Part shown: one piece after another, positions 42,004 through 52,984 of the stretch
Numbering within the stretch: the first letter of the stretch is position 1
Layout: the number at the start of each line of letters is the position of its first letter
Assembly (NCBI RefSeq): GCF_009728995.1
Contig: NZ_VTZW01000009.1
Location: forward strand, 491,644-555,643
Length of the DNA stretch: 64,000 nt
Direction of reading: 5' to 3'
Source: Streptomonospora sp. PA3
Lineage (GTDB): Bacteria > Actinomycetota > Actinomycetes > Streptosporangiales > Streptosporangiaceae
Notes under the pieces: model-generated
What the model saw: the letters and a program-made list of their open reading frames with translations, nothing else
What the model was told of the DNA's origin: nothing
Database searches by the model: none
Program-made: the position numbers and the translations under genes

Positions 42004-42798
42004 GTGAGCGTGCGCGCCCGCGTCACACGGATCGTGGAGGCCCGGTGGTTCCAGTACAGCGTCATCGCCGTCATTCTCGTCAACGCCGCGGTGCTGGGAC
42101 TGGAGACCTCCCCGCGCGTCCTGCGGGCTCACGGCATGCTGCTGCACCGGGTGGACATGCTGGTGCTGGCCGTGTTCGTCGTCGAGCTGGGGCTGCGCAT
42201 ATTCGCCTACCGGGGCCGGTTCTTCCGCGATCCGTGGAGCTGGTTCGACCTGGTCATCGTGCTGATCGCGCTGATGCCCGCCTCGGGGCCGTTCTCCGTC
42301 CTGCGCGTGCTCCGCGTGCTGCGGGTGCTGCGCCTGCTCTCGGTCGTGCCCACCCTGCGCCACGTCGTCACGGGTCTGTTCAAGGCGCTGCCGGGCATGG
42401 CCTCGATCTCGTTCCTGGTCGCGCTGCTGCTGTATGTGGCGGCGGTGATGGCCACCAACCTCTTCCGCGCCAACGTGCCCCAGCACTTCGGCGACATCCT
42501 GACGTCGCTGTTCACCCTGTTCCAGATCATGACCGGCGACAGCTGGGGCGCCATCGCCCGCACGGTGATGGCCGAGCAGCCCGCGGCGTGGGTGTTCTTC
42601 GTCGTGTTCATCCTGGCCTCGACGTTCATCGCGCTGAACCTGTTCATCGCCGTTGCGGTCGAGGCCCTGGAGCACGACAAGGCCGGCCGCCGCGCGGCCG
42701 GCGAGGAGGACGAGGACCCTCAGCAGGAGATCCTCGCCGAACTCCGCGCCCTGCGCGCGGAAGTCGCCGAACTCCGCCGCGACCGCGAGGCGGCGTGA
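42004..42798 (+). CDS. bacterial voltage-gated cation channel (single 6-TM domain)
   Basis: 264 aa; GTG start after GAGGGGAGAGCC. Helices S1-S6 are visible. S4 is LRVLRVLRVLRLLSVVPTLR with Arg at every third position. The pore loop FTLFQIMTGDSWGAI lies between S5 and S6, and S6 is FFVVFILASTFIALNLFIAVAV. A Glu-rich coiled-coil tail (LAELRALRAEVAELRRD) completes the tetrameric NaChBac-type plan. The filter is TGDSW instead of the TLESW of characterised sodium channels, so ion selectivity may differ. Confidence 0.9.
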   Translation: MSVRARVTRIVEARWFQYSVIAVILVNAAVLGLETSPRVLRAHGMLLHRVDMLVLAVFVVELGLRIFAYRGRFFRDPWSWFDLVIVLIALMPASGPFSVLRVLRVLRVLRLLSVVPTLRHVVTGLFKALPGMASISFLVALLLYVAAVMATNLFRANVPQHFGDILTSLFTLFQIMTGDSWGAIARTVMAEQPAAWVFFVVFILASTFIALNLFIAVAVEALEHDKAGRRAAGEEDEDPQQEILAELRALRAEVAELRRDREAA

Positions 42799-42920
42799 AC
42801 CCCGGTCCCGGCCGGCTCCCGGTGTGACCCAGGACGCAAGTCGCGGGCCGTGAGGGTGCCTTCTCGGGATGGGAGTCGCTAGTGTTCTAGGTCACAACCG
42901 CCCGTGTTCGAGGGGGCCAG

Positions 42921-43520
42921 ATGACCATCGTCGCGATAGAGCCCGCCACCCCGGAACGGTGGGCAGACCTGGAACGGCTGTTCGGGCCGACCGGTGCCTA
43001 CGGCCATTGCTGGTGCGTCTACTTCCGGCGCAGAGCCAAGGACTTCACCGCGAGCGTCTCGTGCGCTCCGCCCGAGCGCGGGGACGGCAACCGCGAGGCG
43101 CTGCGCCGGGTGACGCTGGACGGAAAGGTTCCCGGGCTGATCGCCTACGAGGGCGCCGAGCCGTGCGGATGGGTCTCGGTGGCGCCGCGTGAGGACTTCA
43201 TCCGGCTGGCGCGCTCGCGTTCGCTGCGCCCTGCCGATCCCGACGAGCCCGGTGTGTGGTCGCTGGTGTGCTTCTGGCTGCCGCCGCGCCGCCGCCGCAA
43301 GGGGCTGGGGTCGCAACTGCTGGACGGGGCGATCGAGCACGCCCGCGCCAGCGGCGGACGCGTGCTGGAGGCCTACCCGGTCGACACGGCCGGCGGCCGC
43401 GCGCCCAGTGCCGAGGTGTACACCGGGACCGTGCGCATGTTCCAGAAGGCCGGCTTCACCTGCTCCGCCCACCCCGGCAGCGGGCGCCCCATCGCCCGGC
43501 TCACCCTCAAGGACGACTGA
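42921..43520 (+). CDS. GNAT family N-acetyltransferase
   Basis: 199 aa from ATG 42921. The acetyl-CoA binding motif A reads RRRKGLGSQLLDGAIEHARASGG (about residues 125-147), followed by the late GNAT strand MFQKAGF. The Cys-rich CWCVYF and VCFWLPP motifs are typical of a family of actinobacterial GNATs. The acceptor substrate is unknown. Confidence 0.85.
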   Translation: MTIVAIEPATPERWADLERLFGPTGAYGHCWCVYFRRRAKDFTASVSCAPPERGDGNREALRRVTLDGKVPGLIAYEGAEPCGWVSVAPREDFIRLARSRSLRPADPDEPGVWSLVCFWLPPRRRRKGLGSQLLDGAIEHARASGGRVLEAYPVDTAGGRAPSAEVYTGTVRMFQKAGFTCSAHPGSGRPIARLTLKDD

Positions 43521-43676
43521 GCCCCTAGTCCGCTCCGGTTTCCGCCCCCCGACCCCCGCCCTCCGACCCCCGCCCGCATCCGCGCTTCCCGCCGATCGCG
43601 CTGCGCCGTCCGCCCCTTCCGGTCCGCCGGCGGGGGCGGTGCCGGGCGGATACCGTGGCGCAGTCTTGCGTGGCAG

Positions 43677-43693
43677 ATACCCTAGGGGGGTAT
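43677..43693. promoter_or_regulatory. CsoR-type copper operator, site 1
   Basis: ATACCCTAGGGGGGTAT, a pseudo-palindrome with ATACCC/GGGTAT arms, matches the known G/C-tract CsoR operator form. It lies about 140 bases upstream of the copper ATPase start. Confidence 0.7.
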
Positions 43694-43735
43694 AGTATCC
43701 ATGCGTCGCGCCGGTCGGCCGCCCGGGCGGCGCGC

Positions 43736-43752
43736 ATACCCCAGGCCGGTAT
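43736..43752. promoter_or_regulatory. CsoR-type copper operator, site 2
   Basis: ATACCCCAGGCCGGTAT, with arms ATACC/GGTAT, is a second CsoR-like site 59 bases from the first and about 80 bases before the copper ATPase start. No csoR gene is in the window, so the regulator must be encoded elsewhere. Confidence 0.65.
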
Positions 43753-43830
43753 CGGTACTAGGCTGCGAGAGGGAGAATCCGCCGGCCCACAGCTCTCGCG
43801 GCGGGCGGCAGCGGAGGAGGCAGGACCACG

Positions 43831-46179
<2,349 letters not shown>

Positions 46180-46364
46180 TCACCGGGGAACGCGCAGCGG
46201 GGGCGGCCGTGCGCCGCCTCCGCCGTATGCGGCCGTCCGGATCGGGGCGTCTTCTCCATCCGAATCATCCCGAGCCAACCCGGAACGCCCATCATTCCGG
46301 ACATTGTGTCGCCAATCAGTAGCACAGCGCTTCCCCCCGGGGCCGGGCTTGTCATAGGGTGCAA

Positions 46365-46396
46365 CGCCGAAACCCCCTCCTTCGGGAGTTTCGGCG
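46365..46396. terminator. stem-loop between copA and the P450 pair
   Basis: Outer stem CGCCGAAAC / GTTTCGGCG (9 bp) enclosing CTCC-TTCG-GGAG with a stable TTCG tetraloop. It lies 185 bases after copA and 79 bases before the P450 start, so it may end the copA message. Confidence 0.65.
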
Positions 46397-46474
46397 CATC
46401 GAGGGCGCGGTGGGCCGGCACGGGTGCCGCCGCACCGCCTTGCGCCACGCCCTGCGAGCCCGAGGACGGACCGA

Positions 46475-47812
46475 GTGACTGAGGGATGCCCGTACGCCGA
46501 GCTGTACAAGCCCGAGTTCCACCGGGATCCGCAACGCGTCTACCAGCGCATGCGCGAGGCGCACGGGGCGGTGGTGCCGGCCATGCTCGAACCCGGGGTC
46601 CGCGGCTGGCTGGTCGTCGACTACGCCACGATCATCTCCTGGTGCCGCGACTCCACGACCTTCAGCCGCGACTCCCGGCGCTGGCGCGACTGGCGTGAAG
46701 GGCTGGTCTCCGAGGACGCCGGGGTGCTGGGCATGATGGAGTACCGCCCCAACGTGCTCTACGCCGACGGCGCCGAGCACCAGCGGCTGCGCCGGGCCGT
46801 CACCGACAGCCTCGGCCGGATCGACTCCGCCGAGATCGCCGACTACACCGCACGCGTCGCCGAGGCCCTGGTCGACGGGTTCTGCCAGCTGGGCGAGGCC
46901 GACCTCCTCGACGAGTACGCCCGCCTGCTGCCGCTGCTGGTCATGAACCGCATGTTCGGCTTCGACGAGGACAGCGGCCGGCGGTTCATGACGGCCCTGG
47001 CCGCCATGATGGACGCCGTCGACGCCGAGCGCGCCAACGCCGAGATCGAGCGCGTCGTCTCGGGGGTCATCGCCCGCAAGCGCAAGGAGCCGGGCGACGA
47101 CGTCACCTCCTGGCTGATGGAGCACCGGGCCGGGCTCAGCGACGAGGAGGTGCTGCAGAACCTCGTGCTGATCGTGGGCGCGGGCAACGAGCCCACCGCC
47201 AACCTCATCGGCAACGCCATGCGGATGATCCTCACCGACTCCGAGTTCAGCGACGAGATCTCCGGCGGGCGCATGGACGTCGCCGACGCGGTCGACTACG
47301 TGCTTTGGCACGACCCGCCGCTGATCGGATACCCGGTGATGTACCCGGTCTCCGACGTCCCCCTGCCCAACGGCGGCGTGGTGCCCGAGGGCTCGCCCCT
47401 CCTGCTCGGCTTCGCCGCCGCCAACCACGCCGTGGCCGACGAGCACAGTCCGCAGGTGGACGGCTTCGCCAACCGGGCCCACCTGGCCTTCGGCGTCGGC
47501 CCGCACCGCTGCCCCGCACAGGATCTCGCCACCATGATCGCGACGACCGGGATCCAGACGCTGCTGCGCCGGCTGCCCGGCCTGCGCCTGGCCGTGGACG
47601 CCGATGAACTCGAGTGGCGCACCTCCCCGTTCTCGCGGTCGCTGACCCGACTGCCCGTCTCCTTCGTCCCCCAGACCCCCACTCAGGAAGAGACGCCATG
47701 GCAGCAGTCCCCCTCGTCCCCGGAAACCTCCACGAGCAGGCCCGACGACTCCGAGACACCGGCCCGGTGGTCCCTGTCCGCCTTCCTGGCGATGTTCCGG
47801 CGTGGGCGGTGA
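46475..47812 (+). CDS. cytochrome P450, CYP157-like, with non-canonical K-helix
   Basis: 445 aa; GTG after GAGGACGGACC. The heme loop is FGVGPHRCPAQDLA (Cys near residue 346) and the I-helix is IVGAGNEPTANLIGN. The K-helix position reads VDYVLWHDPP instead of the near-universal ExxR(WxPP). CYP157 enzymes of Streptomyces are known to lack ExxR and to occur next to a CYP154, as here. The C-terminus runs 38 codons into the next gene in another frame, suggesting loss of an earlier stop. The cvnABCD genes that usually precede this pair are absent. Confidence 0.82.
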   Translation: MTEGCPYAELYKPEFHRDPQRVYQRMREAHGAVVPAMLEPGVRGWLVVDYATIISWCRDSTTFSRDSRRWRDWREGLVSEDAGVLGMMEYRPNVLYADGAEHQRLRRAVTDSLGRIDSAEIADYTARVAEALVDGFCQLGEADLLDEYARLLPLLVMNRMFGFDEDSGRRFMTALAAMMDAVDAERANAEIERVVSGVIARKRKEPGDDVTSWLMEHRAGLSDEEVLQNLVLIVGAGNEPTANLIGNAMRMILTDSEFSDEISGGRMDVADAVDYVLWHDPPLIGYPVMYPVSDVPLPNGGVVPEGSPLLLGFAAANHAVADEHSPQVDGFANRAHLAFGVGPHRCPAQDLATMIATTGIQTLLRRLPGLRLAVDADELEWRTSPFSRSLTRLPVSFVPQTPTQEETPWQQSPSSPETSTSRPDDSETPARWSLSAFLAMFRRGR

Positions 47813-48924
47813 CACGGCACGCGGCGGTCTCGGCGGTACTGGCCCACCCCTCGGTCAAGAAGAACCCGAAGCACTGGCGCGACTGGCGTGAAGGCCGGAT
47901 CCCCCCGGACTGGCAGCTCATCTCCTGGGTGGCCAATGAGAACATGCTCTCCCGCGACGACGCCGACCACACCCGCCTGCGCAAGCTCGTCTCCAAGGCG
48001 TTCACCCCGCGCCGGGTCGAGCGGCTGCGCGAGCGGATCACCGCCCTGGTGCGCTCGCTGCTCGACGACATGGCGGCCTCCGGCGGCGAGGTCGAGCTGA
48101 AGGAGGCGCTGGCCCGGCCGGTGCCCATGACCGTCACCGCCGACCTGTTCGGGGTGGCCGAGCCCGAGGACCGCGCCGAGCTCGCGCGCCTGATCGGGCT
48201 GATCATGAACCAGGACACCCCGCCCGAGGTCGCCGGGCGCACCCACCTGGAGGTGCAGGCCTACCTGGCCGGACTGGTCTCCGCCAAGCGCGACGAGCCC
48301 GGCGACGACCTGACTACCGCGCTCATCCAGGCGCGCTCGGAGGACGAGGACCGGCTCAGCGAGTCGGAGCTGGTGTGGACGCTGATCCTGATCATCGGCG
48401 CCGGGTTCGAGACCACCATGAACCTCATCGTCAACGCGGTGCGGGCGCTGCTGACCCACCCCGACCAGCTCCGCATGGTCCGCAGCGGCGAGTACTCCTG
48501 GGACGACGTGATCGAGGAGACGCTGCGCTGGGAGACCTCCATCCAGAACGTCCCGCTGCGCTACGCCGCCGAGGACCTGGAGATCGAAGGGGTGCGCATC
48601 GGCGCCGGCGAGGCGATCCTGGTCGGCTACGGCTCAGCCGGGCGCGACCCCGACCGCTACGGCGGGACGGCCCACCTGTTCGACATCACCCGCGCGGACA
48701 AGACGCACCTGTCCTTCTCCCACGGCCCGCACTACTGCCTGGGCGCCAACCTGGCGCGACTGGAGCTGGGGATCGTGCTGCCGATGCTCTTCGAGCGCTT
48801 CCCCCGGCTCAGCCTGGCCGGCGGGGAGCTGGAGGACCTGCCCTCGATCGTCTCCGGCGGTGTCACGGCACTGCCGGTCCTGCTGAACCAGGACGAGCCC
48901 GCCGGAGCACCGGCCGCCGGCTAG
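47698..48924 (+). CDS. cytochrome P450, CYP154-like
   Basis: 408 aa; ATG with GGAAGAG 6 bases upstream, 115 bases inside the preceding P450 gene. All P450 landmarks are present: I-helix IIGAGFETTMNLI, K-helix ExxR as EETLRW, and the heme loop FSHGPHYCLGANLARLE (Cys near residue 346). Residues WRDWREG and PP(D)WQLISW are shared in pattern with its partner (WRDWREGLVS), showing the pair are related. It is a soluble class I P450 needing ferredoxin and ferredoxin reductase; the substrate is unknown. Confidence 0.88.
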   Translation: MAAVPLVPGNLHEQARRLRDTGPVVPVRLPGDVPAWAVTRHAAVSAVLAHPSVKKNPKHWRDWREGRIPPDWQLISWVANENMLSRDDADHTRLRKLVSKAFTPRRVERLRERITALVRSLLDDMAASGGEVELKEALARPVPMTVTADLFGVAEPEDRAELARLIGLIMNQDTPPEVAGRTHLEVQAYLAGLVSAKRDEPGDDLTTALIQARSEDEDRLSESELVWTLILIIGAGFETTMNLIVNAVRALLTHPDQLRMVRSGEYSWDDVIEETLRWETSIQNVPLRYAAEDLEIEGVRIGAGEAILVGYGSAGRDPDRYGGTAHLFDITRADKTHLSFSHGPHYCLGANLARLELGIVLPMLFERFPRLSLAGGELEDLPSIVSGGVTALPVLLNQDEPAGAPAAG

Positions 48925-49050
48925 GTCCCGCGGTTGCCTCCCCCGCTCGCCGGCCACGGTCTTGTACCTGCGCTCACATGTGATCGCGCACGATGGCCGC
49001 AGGCACAAGATCACCGTGGTCGGGCGGGGGCCGCGCCTGCGCGGGCGCCG

Positions 49051-49704
49051 CTACGGCGAGGCCGGCGCCGGTCGGACGGCTTCCTGGACCCAGCGGGCGA
49101 CCTCCTCGGCGGTGCGCTCGGCCGGGACGCCGGTGGTGTCCAGCAGGTCGACGGGCGGGTCCATCTCGTGCGCGGTGTCCTGGACCCAGCGGGCGTAGTC
49201 GAGCATCTCGGCGATGCGGGGCTCGTCCCACTGGCGCCAGGCGGGACGCGCCCGCAGCCGCGCGGCGAGCACATCGGGATCGCAGGTCAGCGCCAGATAG
49301 CGGATCTCGGAGAACAGCACGCGTTCGGGCAGGTCCTCGAACTCGGGCGGCACCACGGTGCCGCACAGCACGACGGGCCTGCCGTTCTGCTGGATCATCG
49401 CGGCGGCGCGCAGCCAGGTCGTGCGGAACAGCGGGTGCTCGGTACCCGAGTCGCGCAGAGCGCCCGTCCACAGCAGGTCCTGCTCCAGCACCACGAAGCG
49501 GTCCGACAGGCGCTCCAGCAGCAGCCGCGCCACCGTGGACTTGCCCGTGCCGCTGGGGCCGGTCACACACAGCAGCGGGAGCCGCCGGAACGGTTCGCGA
49601 TGCCCGCATCGGGCGCAGCACAGCACCGCGCCCGCCGGGTCGGCCGTGTCGACGGCGGGGCGGTCGGTGTACTCGCCGCAGCGTGCGCAGATCAGCGGGT
49701 TCAC
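49051..49704 (-). CDS. AAA/nucleoside-kinase-like P-loop protein with zinc ribbon
   Basis: 217 aa; GTG start. The N-terminal 40 residues carry CARC and CCARC pairs (zinc ribbon), then the P-loop LLCVTGPSGTGKSTVARLLLERL near residue 50. LEQDLLW and RLRARPAWR follow, resembling the NMP-kinase/shikimate-kinase fold. It probably phosphorylates a small substrate, but none can be named. A zinc ribbon in front of the kinase is a feature of this actinobacterial group. Confidence 0.75.
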   Translation of the reverse strand: MNPLICARCGEYTDRPAVDTADPAGAVLCCARCGHREPFRRLPLLCVTGPSGTGKSTVARLLLERLSDRFVVLEQDLLWTGALRDSGTEHPLFRTTWLRAAAMIQQNGRPVVLCGTVVPPEFEDLPERVLFSEIRYLALTCDPDVLAARLRARPAWRQWDEPRIAEMLDYARWVQDTAHEMDPPVDLLDTTGVPAERTAEEVARWVQEAVRPAPASP

Positions 49705-49758
49705 GCCGCCCTCCCGCCTGCCGCGTCGTGCCGCCGGGGCGCGGCGATGGGACGGGCC

Positions 49759-50115
49759 CTAATCGAAGAGGTCCTCCAGGAAGCTCTTGCGGCGGCGGGG
49801 CTTGCCGTGGCCGCCGTAGGGGCGGGGGGAGTCGCCGTAGCCGCCGTGGCCGTAGGGCCGCGGGGAGTCCTGGTAGCCGTAGGAGGGCCGGGGGGAGTCG
49901 CGGTAACCGCCGTGGTGAGCGGGGGTGCCGCCGGGGTAGGGCGGGGGAGCGGCCGGCTGGCCGGGCGCGACACCGTAGTGGCGCTGCTCGGCGGCGATGA
50001 TCTGCTCGAGCTCGCCGCGGTCGAGGAAGATCCCCCGGCAGCTCTGGCACTGCTCAAGGTGGATCCCCATGCGGTCGAACGTCTGCATCGGGCTTTGGCA
50101 CTTGGGGCATATCAC
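49759..50115 (-). CDS. zf-TFIIB domain protein with DSPRP repeats
   Basis: 118 aa from GTG 50115 (VICPKCQSPMQTFDR). The zinc finger has CPKC and CQSC pairs and the family end GIFLDRGELEQII. The rest is a Gly/Tyr/Pro-rich tail in which DSPRP occurs three times (YRDSPRPSYGYQDSPRP and GDSPRP), ending in a basic-then-acidic KPRRRKSFLEDLFD. The tail looks disordered. The function is unknown. It is divergent from the Ser/Thr kinase. Confidence 0.78.
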   Translation of the reverse strand: MICPKCQSPMQTFDRMGIHLEQCQSCRGIFLDRGELEQIIAAEQRHYGVAPGQPAAPPPYPGGTPAHHGGYRDSPRPSYGYQDSPRPYGHGGYGDSPRPYGGHGKPRRRKSFLEDLFD

Positions 50116-50397
50116 GCTCCCACGATAGCCGCGGGGGCTGTGGCGCGGGTAAAACCGGGCGATCTTCCTCACGGCCCACTCGGCCGCTTTCGGCCACTGG
50201 GCAGGGAACCCGGCATCGGCGCACCAGGCGGCGCCCACCGGCGCGAGAATCGCGGGCAGGGCGCCCGAGCCGCCGTCGGGGGGGTGCGGCGCCGCGCCCC
50301 CTTCCGCCCGTGGAGCGCGCCTGCTGCTCTTACACTCGCCTTGACGGCGGCCCTGCCGCGGGCCCCGCCGCCCCGACGACGCGAGGAATCCCCACCC

Positions 50398-52113
50398 ATG
50401 ACCAACGACAACAGTGAGCCGGGGCGCCTGCTGTCCGGCCGCTACCGCCTGACGGAGCTGATCGGCGAAGGCGGCATGGGGCGCGTCTGGGAAGGCGTGG
50501 ACGAGCTCCTGGACCGCCCCGTCGCCGTCAAGGAGCTCATCATCCCACCGCAGCTGCCCGACTCCGAGGTCGAGGTGCTGCGGACCCGGATGCTGCGGGA
50601 GGCGCGCAACGCGGCGCAGCTCAGCCACCCTTCGATCATCACCGTCTTCGACGTGGTGGAGATCGACGAGCGCCCCTGGATCGTCATGGAGCTGGTGCGG
50701 GGGCCGTCTCTGGGCGACCTCATCAAGCGCGAGGGGGTCTTCCCGCCCGAGCGGGCGGCGCGCATCGGCGTCCAGGTGGCCGCCGCGCTGGCGGTGGCCC
50801 ACGAGCGCGGCATCGTGCACCGCGACATCAAACCCGCCAACGTGCTCATCGCCCGCGGCGACCGCGCGGTCCTGACCGACTTCGGCATCGCCCACCTGGA
50901 GGGCTCCAGCCACCTCACCCGGACCGGCCTGCTCGTGGGCTCGCCCAGCTACCTCGCGCCCGAACAGGCGCACGGCAAGCCCGCGACCCCGGCCACGGAC
51001 ATGTGGTCGCTGGGAGTGACCCTCTACCAGGCCGTCGAGGGCGTGACGCCCTTCCACCGCGACACCCCCATGGCGACACTGACCGCCATCGTCACCGCCG
51101 AGGTGCCGACCCCGCAGGCAGCCGGGCCGCTCGCCGGGGTGATCGAGCGGCTGCTGCAGAAGGACGCCGAACAGCGGCCGCCGGTGCACGAGGCCGCACG
51201 CATGCTGCAGGAAGCCGCCGGAACCGCGGCCCAGCCGCAGGACGACCACGCCGCGACCCTGCGCGAGCAGCCGCCCGCCCGGGGCGCGACCGCATCCGGT
51301 GCGGCGCCGGAGCCGGAGGCGGCGATGGCCGCGGGCCCGGCGGGCGGCGCGTCCGGCGGCGCCTGGGCTCCGCCCGCCGACCCTGCTGACGGGCACGGCG
51401 GCGGACGCCGGCGCGCACCCCTGGCGGTGCTGGGCGGCCTGGTCGCGCTGGCCGCCGTCGCCGCCCTGGTGTTCTGGCTGGGTACGCTCGGCGGCGGACC
51501 CGAGGAGGCCGGTGTCGCGGGCGAAACGCTTTCACCCAGCCCTGAGCGGCCCACGGCACAGCAGTCGGCCGGCACGGACGGGAGCGGCGCCCGGCCCTCC
51601 GCCGACACCGGCGAGGGCGCCGGCCAGCAGACCGGCGCCGACGGCGAGAACGGCGACGACGAGCCCGAGCTGCCCGATATGGAGGAGTACGAGGACGAGA
51701 CGGGCTTCTCCGTCGACATCCCCGAGACCTGGTCCTACGACCGCCGCGAGGGCACCAGCGTCTTCTTCGACATCCCCTCCGGCGGCTACCTGCAGATCGA
51801 CCAGACCGACACCCCGGCCGGCAACGCCGAGGAGGACTGGCACAACCAGGAGCCCACGCTCTCGCAGAACTTCCCCGGTTACGAACTGGTGGGCATCGAG
51901 GCCCTGGGCGAGCCCTACACCGACGACTACATCAGCGCCGCCGACTGGGAGTTCACCTTCGACGGCTCCAGCGGCCGCATGCACGCCGTCAACCGCGCCT
52001 TCCACACCGAGGACAAGGGCTACGCGCTCTTCCTGGTCTCGACCGAGGAGGACTTCGCTCGCAACCAGGCGATCCTGGATGAGATGACCGAGTCCTTCGA
52101 GCCCGCGGAGTAG
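50398..52113 (+). CDS. membrane Ser/Thr protein kinase with extracellular domain
   Basis: 571 aa from ATG 50398. The Hanks-type kinase is at residues 12-270: GEGGMGRVW, VAVKEL (catalytic Lys), HRDIKPANVLI, DFGIAH, SPSYLAPEQ. A Pro/Ala linker leads to one membrane helix near 345 (APLAVLGGLVALAAVAALVFWL). The outer part has an acidic linker and an about 140-residue domain (FSVDIPETWSYDRREG...), a PsbP/LpqN-like fold by pattern. It senses an extracellular cue and phosphorylates cytoplasmic targets; the ligand is unknown. Confidence 0.9.
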   Translation: MTNDNSEPGRLLSGRYRLTELIGEGGMGRVWEGVDELLDRPVAVKELIIPPQLPDSEVEVLRTRMLREARNAAQLSHPSIITVFDVVEIDERPWIVMELVRGPSLGDLIKREGVFPPERAARIGVQVAAALAVAHERGIVHRDIKPANVLIARGDRAVLTDFGIAHLEGSSHLTRTGLLVGSPSYLAPEQAHGKPATPATDMWSLGVTLYQAVEGVTPFHRDTPMATLTAIVTAEVPTPQAAGPLAGVIERLLQKDAEQRPPVHEAARMLQEAAGTAAQPQDDHAATLREQPPARGATASGAAPEPEAAMAAGPAGGASGGAWAPPADPADGHGGGRRRAPLAVLGGLVALAAVAALVFWLGTLGGGPEEAGVAGETLSPSPERPTAQQSAGTDGSGARPSADTGEGAGQQTGADGENGDDEPELPDMEEYEDETGFSVDIPETWSYDRREGTSVFFDIPSGGYLQIDQTDTPAGNAEEDWHNQEPTLSQNFPGYELVGIEALGEPYTDDYISAADWEFTFDGSSGRMHAVNRAFHTEDKGYALFLVSTEEDFARNQAILDEMTESFEPAE

Positions 52114-52483
52114 CCACAAAGGATTCGGCGCCCCGGTTGGCGAGGGTTGTCAGGCACCCTCCGCGTCCGCGGTTGCCGAGGGGGTTCTGGTGTGCCCTCC
52201 GGGCCCGCGGTTGCCGAGGGGGTCTGCTGCGGCAATGGGCGCGCCTCGCGAAGCGCGGTCGCAGCTTGCCGCCGAGCGCACGCCGCGTTTCTCAGCCGGA
52301 GCCGCACCACCGGTGACCGGGTTCAGAACGAGGTCTACCGCTGCTCGGCCGCAACCCGGCTCGGAACAGGTACGTGGCGCCAAGCGCCTCTGCTGGTCGC
52401 TGCGGTCGGGCCCCGGACAGTTGCCGGGCTGCCTCCGGCGGGGCGGAGACCGAGCGGGCGCCGCCCGTGGCAGGGTCGGAGGC
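52114..52483 (+). other. 370-base intergenic region with a tandem direct repeat
   Basis: No supported gene. At 52,158-52,189 and 52,195-52,226 the same about 30-base unit occurs twice with three mismatches; each contains CCGCGGTTGCCGAGGGGG. The remainder is featureless GC-rich sequence leading to the ribosome binding site of the next gene. Confidence 0.5.
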
Positions 52484-52939
52484 ATGCGCTGGAACCCACA
52501 GCAGTGCCGCGACCGCTTCGCCGCCGCGCGGGTGGCGCGGCTGGCCACGGCCGACGCCGACGGCCGGCCCCACCTGGTGCCGGTGACCTTCGCCCTGATC
52601 ACCTCGGTGGGGCAGCCGGAGGACACGGTGGCGTTCGCCGTCGATCACAAGCCCAAGAGCACCACCCGGCTGCGCCGCCTGGCCAACATCGCCGCCAACG
52701 ACCGGGTGTGCCTGCTCGCCGACGAGTACGCCGACGACTGGGCGCAGTTGTGGTGGGTGCGGGCCGACGGCCGGGCGCGCATCGTCGAACCCGGGACCGA
52801 GTCGCAGGAGGCGCCCCCCGAGCACCACACGGCGGTGCGCCACCTCCAGGAGCGCTATGCCCAGTACCGCGACACCCCGCCGGCCGGCCCGGTCGTGCTG
52901 ATCGACGTCACCCGCTGGTCGGGCTGGTCGCCCGGCTGA
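52484..52939 (+). CDS. F420-dependent PPOX-type (FMN-split-barrel) protein
   Basis: 151 aa from ATG 52484 (MRWNPQQCRDRFAAARVARLATADADGRPHLVPVTF). The split-barrel core ARLATADADGRPHLVPVTFAL, HKPK(S)TTRLRRLANI and QLWWVRADGRARIV fits the TIGR03668-type PPOX family of actinobacteria. Such proteins bind F420 or FMN and reduce small molecules. The gene converges with the acyl-CoA dehydrogenase, 45 bases apart. Confidence 0.85.
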   Translation: MRWNPQQCRDRFAAARVARLATADADGRPHLVPVTFALITSVGQPEDTVAFAVDHKPKSTTRLRRLANIAANDRVCLLADEYADDWAQLWWVRADGRARIVEPGTESQEAPPEHHTAVRHLQERYAQYRDTPPAGPVVLIDVTRWSGWSPG

Positions 52940-52984
52940 CCGGGCCGGCGGCGGGCGCGCGGACCGCTGAGGAGGGCGCGCGGA

